This document shows, one piece after another, positions 5,334 through 12,210 of a DNA stretch of 12,210 nt. Position numbers and translations under genes: made by a program. Within the stretch, counting starts at the first letter, position 1. Each line of letters starts with the position of its first letter. The stretch comes from JAJVID01 sp035275805 (GTDB taxonomy: Bacteria; Acidobacteriota; Blastocatellia; RBC074), in assembly GCA_035275805.1 (NCBI GenBank), contig DATEMG010000413.1, forward strand, positions 1-12,210, read 5' to 3'. The notes beneath the pieces were generated by a model that was not told the DNA's origin, searched no databases, and saw only the letters and a list, made by a program, of their open reading frames with translations.

Positions 5334-7727
5334 ATGCAACAGGTGATCGCCTCGGCGCTGGCCGGCTTGATCTTCCTGATCAGCCCGCTGTGGCCGCATC
5401 GAGTTCGACAACAGGTCACGCCCGACGAGCGACTGCGGCGCGCCGGCGCGTTGTTCGATCAACGCCGGTTCGCCGAAGCCGCCGAGGAGGCGCGCCGCGC
5501 CCGCGAACTAGATCCGAAGCTGCGACAGGCTTGGAGATTGAGCGGGCTGTCGCTGCAACTCGCCGGTCGCGCGCCGGAGGCCGAAAGAGAATTCGCCTCG
5601 GCCCTCGATCTTTTCCCGGACGATCCAGATCTGTGGTTCTACCTCGCCCGCGTCCAGTACCTGCAATCTTCTTTGAAGCCCGCCGAATCGTCAGCCCGCC
5701 GCGCTCTCCAGTTTCAGCCGGATCACGCGGGCGCTCACACGCAACTGGCGATGACTCTCGAAGGGTTGAACGATTACCCGAACGCTCTGGACCATTACCG
5801 GCGCGGCGTCGAACTCGGCCAGAAGCTCGAACACCCGCCCACGCTGCCGTTGGTTTACGCCGCGAACCTGCTGGTCAAAATGAACAGAGTCGAAGAGGCG
5901 CTGGATTACCTGACGCGCGCCGCGACGATTGATCCGCGATCGAGCGAGATCAGGCTGTCACGTGGCCGAGCGCTCGAAAGGCTCGGGCGATTGGCCGAGG
6001 CGGAAAAGGAATATCAACAGGCCGCGGCGAATGACGTCGGAGGACAGGCGCGGGCCGCGCTGGAGCGATTGCGCGCCGGGGCGGCGGGGAATCGCGTCGC
6101 TGGTAAACCAGCGCTTTCAATCGAGCCCATTCGCTTCCGCAACGCCGCCGGGCAGGCGCGGCTCGATTTCGCCCTGCGCAACGACGCCAGCCCCCGCAAA
6201 TATCAGGTCGAAACGATGACCGGCGGCGTGGCGGCGCTTGATTACGACAACGACGGCTGGACGGACGTTTACTTCGTCAACGGCGCCGAACTTCCGGCGA
6301 TGAAGAAGAGTTCGCCGATGTTCTGGAACCGGCTCTATCGCAACAACCGCGACGGGACGTTCGTCGACGTGACCGAGAAGGCCGGCGTCAAAGGAGAAGG
6401 CTATTCGATGGGCGTCGCCGTCGCCGATTACGACAACGACGGCGATCAGGACATCTTCGTCGCCGGAGTCAACCGCAACGTTCTTTTCCGCAATGACGGC
6501 AATGGGCAATTCGTTGATGTGACGGAGAAAGCTGGATTGAACGGCGTTGATTCACGACGGGGCAAAATGTGGTCTGTCGCCGCGGCCTGGCTCGATTACG
6601 ACAACGACGGCGACCTCGACCTCTTCGTCGTCAACTATTGCAAATGGAACCCCGAGATCGATCCATACTGCGGCGCGACGAAGGAAGGATGGCGGACCTA
6701 CTGCTTTCCGGACCGCTACGAGGGCTTGCCGAATCAGCTTTTTCGCAACGACGGCGCCGGGACTTTCGCAGACGTCTCGTCTCAGAGCGGGATCGGCAAA
6801 CATATCGGCAAAGGCATGGGCGTGGCGGTCGCCGACTATGACGACGACGGTTTCGTCGACGTCTTTGTCGCCAACGACACGCTGCCCAATTTTCTCTTTC
6901 ACAACAACGGTCGCGGCGGTTTTGAAGAGGTAGGATTGGCGGCGGGCGTCGCGGTAAACGACAGCGGGCGTCCCGTGTCATCTATGGGCGTGGATTTTCG
7001 CGATTACGACAACGACGGATTGCCAGACCTGATAGTCTCGGCGCTCGAAGGCGAGACCTACCCGCTCTTCAGGAACCTAGGCCTTGGCTTCTTCGCCGAC
7101 GCGACCTGGCAGAGCGGACTCGGCGCTTTGACCGTCAAGCGCAGCGGGTGGGGGCTGGGACTTTTCGATTTCAATAACGACGGATCGAAAGATCTCTTCA
7201 CCGCCAACGCGCACGTCAACGACAACATAGAACTTTACAACAATCAGACTTACCGCCAACCGAACAGCGTCTTCGCCGGCGCGGGCGCCGGGACGTTTAT
7301 TGAAGCCTCGCGCGAAGCGGGCGCCGACTTTCAGACCAAACACGCGCATCGCGGCTGCGCTTTCGCCGATTTCGACAACGACGGGCGACTTGATGTCATC
7401 ACGACTTCGTTGAACGAACCGGCCGAGTTGTTCCGAAACGAATCGACGGGCGGGAACCATTGGCTGGCGATACGGTTGATCGGCGTGAAGAGCAATCGAG
7501 ACGGCATAGGCGCGAAGATCAAACTCGTCACCCCCGACGGCGCAGCCCAATTCAATCACGTCACGACCAGCGTGGGCTACGCTTCGTCGAGCGACGTTCG
7601 CGCGCATTTTGGTTTGGGTAAAGAAAAGACCGTGAAGCTGATTGAAATCCGCTGGCCGAGCGGTGCGACGCAGAGATTGAAGGAGGTCGCGGTGGATCAG
7701 CTTCTAACCGTCAATGAGGAGAAATGA
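5334..7727 (+). CDS. TPR / FG-GAP repeat / ASPIC-UnbV (CRTAC1-type) protein
   Basis: A 797-residue multi-domain protein. Residues 4-19 are hydrophobic and may act as a signal sequence or anchor, though no basic residue precedes them and no clear cleavage site is seen. About 30-255 are helical TPR units (repeated A-L-x-x-DP patterns), a protein-binding scaffold. Seven aspartate-rich motifs of the DxDNDG type begin at 303, 365, 421, 501, 557, 612 and 679, as expected for a calcium-binding beta-propeller. Between the third and fourth lie Cys436, Cys446 and Cys457, typical of this family and suited to an oxidising compartment. The C-terminal part (about 710-795: GGNHWLAIRL, IGAKI, GYASSSD, HFGLG, IRWPSG) is an ASPIC/UnbV domain. 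Role is inferred as extracytoplasmic binding or assembly; no enzyme activity is evident. The ATG is the first in-frame start after a stop at 5286-5288, but lacks a clear Shine-Dalgarno. It converges with the TonB receptor. Confidence 0.9.
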   Translation: MQQVIASALAGLIFLISPLWPHRVRQQVTPDERLRRAGALFDQRRFAEAAEEARRARELDPKLRQAWRLSGLSLQLAGRAPEAEREFASALDLFPDDPDLWFYLARVQYLQSSLKPAESSARRALQFQPDHAGAHTQLAMTLEGLNDYPNALDHYRRGVELGQKLEHPPTLPLVYAANLLVKMNRVEEALDYLTRAATIDPRSSEIRLSRGRALERLGRLAEAEKEYQQAAANDVGGQARAALERLRAGAAGNRVAGKPALSIEPIRFRNAAGQARLDFALRNDASPRKYQVETMTGGVAALDYDNDGWTDVYFVNGAELPAMKKSSPMFWNRLYRNNRDGTFVDVTEKAGVKGEGYSMGVAVADYDNDGDQDIFVAGVNRNVLFRNDGNGQFVDVTEKAGLNGVDSRRGKMWSVAAAWLDYDNDGDLDLFVVNYCKWNPEIDPYCGATKEGWRTYCFPDRYEGLPNQLFRNDGAGTFADVSSQSGIGKHIGKGMGVAVADYDDDGFVDVFVANDTLPNFLFHNNGRGGFEEVGLAAGVAVNDSGRPVSSMGVDFRDYDNDGLPDLIVSALEGETYPLFRNLGLGFFADATWQSGLGALTVKRSGWGLGLFDFNNDGSKDLFTANAHVNDNIELYNNQTYRQPNSVFAGAGAGTFIEASREAGADFQTKHAHRGCAFADFDNDGRLDVITTSLNEPAELFRNESTGGNHWLAIRLIGVKSNRDGIGAKIKLVTPDGAAQFNHVTTSVGYASSSDVRAHFGLGKEKTVKLIEIRWPSGATQRLKEVAVDQLLTVNEEK

Positions 7728-7728
7728 G

Positions 7729-7750
7729 CGCTGAAGTGTTACCTTCAGCG
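7729..7750 (+). terminator. Hairpin after the TPR/ASPIC gene
   Basis: CGCTGAAG (7729-7736) and CTTCAGCG (7743-7750) form a perfect 8-bp stem with a six-base loop, starting two bases after the stop codon. The sequence that follows (GTTAACGATTTC) is not a proper T-run, so it may be a weak terminator or a 3'-end stabiliser. Confidence 0.4.
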
Positions 7751-7768
7751 GTTAACGATTTCATGGTT

Positions 7769-7821
7769 GATTGAAAACGGGCGGAAGATCACAGCTTTGA
7801 AAAGCCATGATCCTCCGCCCG
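7769..7821 (-). terminator. Intrinsic terminator of the TonB receptor gene
   Basis: Read on the - strand, arms of 21 bases (7821-7801 and 7798-7778) pair along their full length, with three G-U wobbles, around a tiny loop, and are followed by TTTTCAATC (7777-7769). The 10 bases GCGGGCGGA/TCCGCCCG-type base of the stem is GC-rich. On the + strand the same three positions are A-C mismatches and the following T-run is weaker, so the element favours - strand transcription. It starts 31 bases after the receptor stop. Confidence 0.8.
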
Positions 7822-7852
7822 AAGGTTTTATGCGATCAGGAATTCATCCTCG

Positions 7853-10800
7853 CTAGAAGTTTATCTTGAAACCCAACTGGATGTGACGTGGATAGGCCAC
7901 TTCGGTGTCGGCTGCCGTGCGCGGTGTGAGGCTGCCGAAGTTTTCGCTATCCGGGTTGTTGTTGAACTGCTGCACGCGATACGCGTATGTGTTCGTAAAG
8001 TTGAACATCTCGAGGCGAAACTGGACGCTCACCCGCTCGGTGATCTTCGTAGTTTTGTTGAACGAGAGATCGGCGATCGGCGGCGAGTGCAGCCGGACGT
8101 TCGAAGAGCGGAACGAGGTGTAGCGAGGTGAACTTGCGCCTCCGAAGTTCGTCCGGCGAATCACGTCTACGTTCGCCAATGAACAGCCTTGCAGGTTCTG
8201 GGTTCGCAACACGAGAGAGCCATTGTCTGCTCTGCTGGCGGCGCAAACCGAACGCGCTCCAGTCGTACTGCCGATTACAGGATAGGTGCGAAGCGCCCAT
8301 ACTCGATCGCTGCCCTTCCATTGGATGTCATTGAGATAGGCGTCCGGATTGATCCACTCGATGTTTTCATTCAGGTCCCACGGACGTCCTGACTGCCATT
8401 GTAGGATCAAGCTGGTCTGCCACCCACTGATAAACTTGCTCAGGAAGCCACTCTTAATGTTGAAGAGCTTCTGCCCCTCGCCAAAGGGCAACTGGTAGAC
8501 CAGTCCCGTGGTGAAGCGGTGCGGGCGGTCGGCGAAGTATAGCCCGCGCTGCTCGATGCCCTTCTGCAAGTCGTTCCAACCCCATTCCTCGATCTGCTTC
8601 GAGAGCGTATAGGTGAAAACGCCGTTCAGCCCGTTCCGCGCGCGCTTCTCGAAGGTAACCTGCAAAGAGTCGTAAGCGATGCCGCCGTCGTTGCGGGTTA
8701 CTTCGGTGATGCCGCCGAAGTGTGGATAGGGACGCGCAAGGTCAAAGCGCGAGAGCGTATTGGCGAAGAAGTGATTCGTCCCGTTAAACGCCGCCAGCCC
8801 CTTGAACGGGTTGGGCAATTGCTCGTTACAGAAGGCCGGGTTACCGCCTTCAAGCGGGTTGCACAGCTTGCGGAACTCCAGACTAGGCTCGTTGAAGGGA
8901 CGGGTGGTTTGCAGGTTCCTTGTGCGGTTGCCAACGTAGGAGGCTTCCAGCTTCGAATCCCAGGGCATTTGATACTGGAGGCCGAACGAAAACTGGTGGA
9001 CGTAAGGCACCACGAAGTTGGGGTTGACGAAGTTGAAGCCGCGCCCGAGGAAAGTTGAAGCGCCGCCCGCCGCGCCGCTCGGCGTGGCGACCCCGTTCGG
9101 GAACGGGTTGTTGAGGAGGGCTTCAATCGGCGTCCGCCCGCCGTCGAGCGAGTTGACGATGGGGGTCGTTACCGAGAATCCGTTGAACTGGAGGTAGTCG
9201 TTGGTCGGGTTGACGTAATACAGTCCCCAGCCGCCGCGCATGACCAGTTTCTCAGTGAGCAGGTAGGCGAAGCCGATGCGCGGTTGGATGTTGTTCCAGT
9301 CGGTATTGGCTGCCATACGGTCAACGCCGTCGACGCCTGCGAAATTCAGCCCGCCCTTCAACTGCGGGAGGTTCGGGAACATCGTTCGGTCGATCATCCC
9401 GTTCGCAGGATTGATGATGTCAGCATCGAAACCGCGATTGAGGCGGTCATAACGCTCATCTGGGGCCTGATTGATGTCCCAACGCAATCCGAGGTTGAGC
9501 GTCAGCCTGCGGTTCACCTTCCAGTCGTCTTGGAACCAGGGCGCGTAATACTTACCAAGGTTTGTCGGGAAGAGGTTGTTGTCCACGCCACCAGAGGTAT
9601 TTACGTTTTGGTTACCCAAATAGCCGAGCAGGAACGATGCGATTGAGTCGCCGCTGACAGAGTCAGTGCCGTTAAATACCTGTCGCGTGAATGACCGGGT
9701 GCCGACAAGGCGGAACGGGTTACCCTCGTTCTTCTGGTTGAACTGCGTCCAGCGTATGTCCACACCCGCGCGCCAGGTCTGCGAGCCGCGAATCCAGGTA
9801 AAGTTCGGGTGCGTGGCTATGGTGTTTGTGATGTTGTTGCTCGGCGACCGGCCCAGCGATATGTAATCATTGAACTCATAGCGACCGAAGACTTTGGTGC
9901 CCGGCAGCGAGTTAATGAGACTCGCCGGGAAGCCGAGAGTTGTCTTGTCAAACTCGAGATCCCCAAACCCCCATCCCTTCTCCTCGAAACGATTGAAGGA
10001 GAGGCGGAAGTTGAAGATGAAGGTCGGCGAGAAGGTCGCCAGGTGGTCGGCCACGAACGCGTCGTTGAGGCGTTTGAACGGATGCTGGCCGTCCTGCCCA
10101 GGGCTGTCCGGGATGCCGTTGGTGTTGCGATTCTCCCGGCGGTCATTCTTCGCAAAGCGCAGGTACATCCGGTGCTTATCGTTAAATTGCTGGTCGACTT
10201 TCGCCACCCAATTCCAGAAGGCGTCGGTCGCCAGGTTTGGCGAAACAAAGAGGTTGTTGCGCGCGTAGCCCGCCAGCGCGTCGCTCGTGTTGGGCTTCGG
10301 CATGAAGCCCAGGATTTTCCTGGCGATGGGGCTAATACGATTCAGCGGAATAATATTGAGTCCCAGCGGATTGGCAGGGGTCGCGCGCGACGGATCGCTG
10401 AATTGTGTGCGGGTGAAGCCGTTCGCTGCATTGCCCGTCATGGGGTCGTAGATTTTGATTTGCTGGCCTGAGCCATTCACCAGCTTGCTGAAGTCACCAT
10501 CGAGGAATTCCGGCGACGGCACCGAGAGCGTCAGCGGTTGCGGGACGCCTTCGCGGTAGCCCTCGTAGTTGAACATGAAGAAAGTCTTGTCGCGCCCGTT
10601 ATAGAGCCAGGGGATGCGAATCGGGCCTTCGATCTGCCCCCCGTACTGGTCTAGATAGTGATCTGCCCTCGGCGCATTTCTGGCATTCAAGCGAAAGTCG
10701 GACGCGTCGAGGGGGGCGCGACGCATGAACTCGTAGAGCGTGCCGTGAAACGCGTTGGTGCCAGAGCGCAGGTTGACGTTAATGATGCCGCCCGTCGTCT

Positions 10801-11518
10801 TGCCGTACTGGGCGTCATAGGTATTGGTCATGATCTTGAAATCCTGCACCGAGTCCACCGGCGGAACGTAGGCTATGTTGTTGCCTCCCGCCTGCCCATT
10901 GTTGGGCGCGCCATCGAGCAGGAATTCGTTGCCGCGCGACTGGCTCCCGTTGATGGTCCACTCGGCGATGGCGCCGTTGTCGAACGGACGCTGCCAGATC
11001 GCAGCGCCGTTGAAGTTCACGCCGGCAGTCAGCATGCCGAGCATAAACGGGTTGCGCGCGTTGAGCGGTAACTCGATCACCTTTTGACGGTCAATGACGC
11101 CGCCACGGTCTGCCGTCGCGGTTTCGATCACCTGCGCGTCACCCTGGACTGTGACCTGCTCGCTGATCGCGCCGGCTTCGAGAGCAAAGTCGAGCGTCGC
11201 CACCTGGCTGATCACCAGTTCAACCTTGTCGCGCGTGGCTTTCTTGAAGCCTGACGCCTCGACCGTTATCGAATATGAGCCGGGACGCAGAAAAGGAGCT
11301 TTATAGTTGCCTTCGCTGTCTGTCGTCGCCGAAGTGATTTCATTTGTGCCGAGGTTTTTGACATTCACCTGGGCGTTGGGCACAGCCGCTTTGTTGGCGT
11401 CGGTTACGCGGCCCGTAATCGTCGCGCGAAAATCCTGCGCGACGACGGCGGTAATGGACGCCGACAGACAAAGCAGACTGATTGCCAGTGCAAGATACAG
11501 ATGGAATTTCCTATTCAC
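7853..11518 (-). CDS. TonB-dependent receptor, Oar-like, with carboxypeptidase-regulatory-like domain
   Basis: A 1221-residue outer-membrane protein. Residues 1-27 are a classic signal peptide (NRK then a hydrophobic core, cleavage after AVVA at 27). About 30-115 form a carboxypeptidase-regulatory-like beta-sandwich (ITGRVTDANKAAVPNAQV, DSEGNYKAPFLRPGSYSITV). A plug domain follows (about 120-250: VIELPLNARNPF, GGIINVNLRSGTNAFHG), then a very large 22-strand-type barrel ending in GFKINF, with a terminal Phe as expected for outer-membrane assembly. This layout matches the Oar/CirA-like receptors abundant in Acidobacteriota; the ligand cannot be read from sequence, and peptides, glycans or metal complexes are all possible. 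The start is GTG at 11518-11516, backed by AAAGGAGG five bases upstream. It has a convincing promoter about 330 bp upstream, a long leader and its own terminator, so it appears to be monocistronic. Confidence 0.93.
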   Translation of the reverse strand: MNRKFHLYLALAISLLCLSASITAVVAQDFRATITGRVTDANKAAVPNAQVNVKNLGTNEITSATTDSEGNYKAPFLRPGSYSITVEASGFKKATRDKVELVISQVATLDFALEAGAISEQVTVQGDAQVIETATADRGGVIDRQKVIELPLNARNPFMLGMLTAGVNFNGAAIWQRPFDNGAIAEWTINGSQSRGNEFLLDGAPNNGQAGGNNIAYVPPVDSVQDFKIMTNTYDAQYGKTTGGIINVNLRSGTNAFHGTLYEFMRRAPLDASDFRLNARNAPRADHYLDQYGGQIEGPIRIPWLYNGRDKTFFMFNYEGYREGVPQPLTLSVPSPEFLDGDFSKLVNGSGQQIKIYDPMTGNAANGFTRTQFSDPSRATPANPLGLNIIPLNRISPIARKILGFMPKPNTSDALAGYARNNLFVSPNLATDAFWNWVAKVDQQFNDKHRMYLRFAKNDRRENRNTNGIPDSPGQDGQHPFKRLNDAFVADHLATFSPTFIFNFRLSFNRFEEKGWGFGDLEFDKTTLGFPASLINSLPGTKVFGRYEFNDYISLGRSPSNNITNTIATHPNFTWIRGSQTWRAGVDIRWTQFNQKNEGNPFRLVGTRSFTRQVFNGTDSVSGDSIASFLLGYLGNQNVNTSGGVDNNLFPTNLGKYYAPWFQDDWKVNRRLTLNLGLRWDINQAPDERYDRLNRGFDADIINPANGMIDRTMFPNLPQLKGGLNFAGVDGVDRMAANTDWNNIQPRIGFAYLLTEKLVMRGGWGLYYVNPTNDYLQFNGFSVTTPIVNSLDGGRTPIEALLNNPFPNGVATPSGAAGGASTFLGRGFNFVNPNFVVPYVHQFSFGLQYQMPWDSKLEASYVGNRTRNLQTTRPFNEPSLEFRKLCNPLEGGNPAFCNEQLPNPFKGLAAFNGTNHFFANTLSRFDLARPYPHFGGITEVTRNDGGIAYDSLQVTFEKRARNGLNGVFTYTLSKQIEEWGWNDLQKGIEQRGLYFADRPHRFTTGLVYQLPFGEGQKLFNIKSGFLSKFISGWQTSLILQWQSGRPWDLNENIEWINPDAYLNDIQWKGSDRVWALRTYPVIGSTTGARSVCAASRADNGSLVLRTQNLQGCSLANVDVIRRTNFGGASSPRYTSFRSSNVRLHSPPIADLSFNKTTKITERVSVQFRLEMFNFTNTYAYRVQQFNNNPDSENFGSLTPRTAADTEVAYPRHIQLGFKINF

Positions 11519-11523
11519 AATTT

Positions 11524-11531
11524 CCTCCTTT
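11524..11531 (-). promoter_or_regulatory. Strong Shine-Dalgarno for the TonB receptor
   Basis: On the - strand, AAAGGAGG ends five bases before the GTG at 11518. It is the strongest ribosome-binding site in the window and fixes the start of the receptor at GTG rather than at a later ATG, which agrees with the complete signal peptide. Confidence 0.85.
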
Positions 11532-11589
11532 GCCGCAGGGGGCTATGGAAAAGGTTGACGGGTTACAAGTGTTCTAAATGTGAAAAGAT

Positions 11590-11605
11590 TGCCTGAATTC
11601 AGGCA
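11590..11605. promoter_or_regulatory. Perfect 16-bp palindrome, possible operator
   Basis: TGCCTGAATTCAGGCA is a perfect two-fold symmetric sequence about 72 bp upstream of the receptor start. Its form suits a dimeric DNA-binding regulator. As RNA on the - strand it could also form a 6-bp stem with an AATT loop followed by ATCTTTT, a weak attenuator-like element. No regulator gene is adjacent. Confidence 0.4.
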
Positions 11606-11849
11606 GATGACGTTGCTACAATAAAAGCGATAAGTTCAACGAAAATGTATAACCACCCCTTGAGGTGACCGGAATCGAAGACCGCCCCGGTTTGGCTGAT
11701 GTAACTGCTTGATTTTCAGTGAACTTCTTTAAGTTCTCGAAAATTTACGCGGAAGCGGAACAGACCTTCCGCAACGTGATTATTTAATTTCGCTGTTTGA
11801 TAATGAACCCAGCAAAGCGTCTCGAGTGTGAGTATCAAAATGAAGAGAA

Positions 11850-11878
11850 ATTATCTTTTAAGTTGGTTAAACCGTCAA
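11850..11878 (-). promoter_or_regulatory. Sigma70-type promoter for the TonB receptor
   Basis: On the - strand, TTGACG (11878-11873) and GATAAT (11855-11850) are separated by exactly 17 bases; each hexamer matches consensus at five of six positions. Transcription would start near 11843. It is the best two-box promoter match found in the window, and no better candidate was seen closer to the gene. Confidence 0.6.
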
Positions 11879-12040
11879 GCCGGTAGGAGATATATTTGAT
11901 AGTTGCGAAAGAAATAGAAAGCGAAAGCGGGCAATTCTCGCATTAATCTTGTTCATTTTTGCCCATTACGCTCACAAGCAATCAATGTCAGATGGAAAGT
12001 GAACGCAATTTTACTCGATTTTGACCGTAAATTATTGATT
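11879..12040. other. AT-rich gap without a recognised gene
   Basis: This stretch lies between the receptor promoter and the stop of the TPR gene. It contains GGGCAA (11929-11934) and TTGCCC (11959-11964) as a loose inverted repeat with a 24-base loop. No terminator with a T-run was found for the TPR gene, and no credible coding sequence was seen on either strand. Confidence 0.5.
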
Positions 12041-12210
12041 TCACTGCTCGATCTTGTCGAGGTTGTTTTTCAGCTTTTCAGCGATCTCGAACTCGCGTTT
12101 GGCGTCTTCGTGCCTGGCGGTCTGCTGGTAGACCTGAGCGAGCAGGTAATGCGCCGATTTGTTGTTGGGATCGAATTGAATAGCGCGTTTCAACATGGCT
12201 TCGGCGGTCG
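12041..12210 (-). CDS. C-terminal end of a TPR protein (partial)
   Basis: The last 55 codons of a gene that continues beyond the right edge; the stop is TGA at 12043-12041. The visible sequence runs from TAEAMLKRAIQFDPNN through KSAHYLLAQVYQQTARHEDA to KLKNNLDKIEQ. The AIxFDPNN turn followed by an A-x-Y-L-L-A-x-V-Y helix and a basic/acidic helix is a standard TPR repeat plus capping helix. The rest of the protein, its start and its role cannot be seen. It is on the same strand as the TonB receptor but 522 bp upstream of it, and the receptor appears to have its own promoter, so one transcript is possible but not needed. Confidence 0.85.
   Translation of the reverse strand, partial: TAEAMLKRAIQFDPNNKSAHYLLAQVYQQTARHEDAKREFEIAEKLKNNLDKIEQ

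Larger units (their letters stand above)
11519..11843 (-). promoter_or_regulatory. Long structured 5' leader of the TonB receptor
   Basis: If transcription begins from the promoter at 11878-11850, the leader is about 325 nt and has no gene. In - strand order it holds a 7-bp hairpin GCGGAAG/CTTCCGC (11772-11749), the hairpin GAACTT-AAAG-AAGTTC (11736-11721), ACCGG/CCGGT with a 14-base loop (11691-11668), a small CACCTC-type hairpin (11667-11654), and the palindrome at 11605-11590. The AT-richness contrasts with the GC-rich genes on both sides. No known riboswitch class was recognised, and the cobalamin-box sequence was not seen. Function is inferred from length and structure only. Confidence 0.4.

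Noticed and set aside
9809..10471. 220-residue + strand frame inside the TonB receptor
   Set aside because: It is antisense to a well-supported receptor barrel and has no domain or good ribosome-binding site.
11660..11695. tRNA-like TTCGATTCC block on the - strand
   Set aside because: It resembles a T-loop, but the flanking bases do not form a 5-bp T-stem and no acceptor, D or anticodon arms are found.
11840..11939. Two very short + strand ORFs (19 codons from ATG 11840; 16 codons from TTG near 11895 after AGGAG)
   Set aside because: Too short, no conserved features, and the first overlaps the receptor promoter; chance is the simpler explanation.

Overview
The window looks like chromosomal DNA from an Acidobacteriota-type bacterium, possibly Blastocatellia. 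This is an inference from gene content, not from a marker gene. The basis is the combination of a very large Oar-like TonB-dependent receptor with an N-terminal carboxypeptidase-regulatory-like domain, a TPR + FG-GAP + ASPIC/UnbV protein, GC-rich coding sequence, and different palindromic repeats in short intergenic gaps. All genes except a truncated one at the right edge are complete, and no insertion sequence, tRNA, rRNA, prophage or CRISPR array was seen.

Left block (about 1-2860, + strand): an extended -10 promoter, then trxA (thioredoxin), trxB (NADPH thioredoxin reductase) and purA (adenylosuccinate synthetase), closely spaced and plausibly co-transcribed. TrxA and TrxB form a complete disulfide-reducing pair. 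PurA performs the first committed step from IMP to AMP. A possible 15-codon ORF overlaps the purA stop codon.

Middle block (about 2900-5092, + strand): after an interrupted palindromic repeat come two genes that overlap by four bases (GTGA). One is an uncharacterised HExxH zinc metallopeptidase-like protein and the other an ATP-grasp ligase of the D-Ala-D-Ala ligase type. A hydrolase coupled to a peptide-bond-forming enzyme, with no known substrate, is the best candidate here for an undescribed system.

Right block (about 5190-12210): a second, different palindromic repeat precedes an 797-residue protein with N-terminal TPRs, seven DxDxDG calcium-binding-type repeats and a C-terminal ASPIC/UnbV domain. 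It converges on a 1221-residue TonB-dependent receptor on the - strand. The 125-bp gap between them holds a strong intrinsic terminator for the receptor. Upstream of the receptor is an AT-rich 522-bp gap with a good sigma70-type promoter (TTGACG-17-GATAAT). This promoter implies a leader of about 325 nt containing several hairpins and a perfect 16-bp palindrome. The right edge holds the C-terminal 55 codons of a TPR protein on the - strand.
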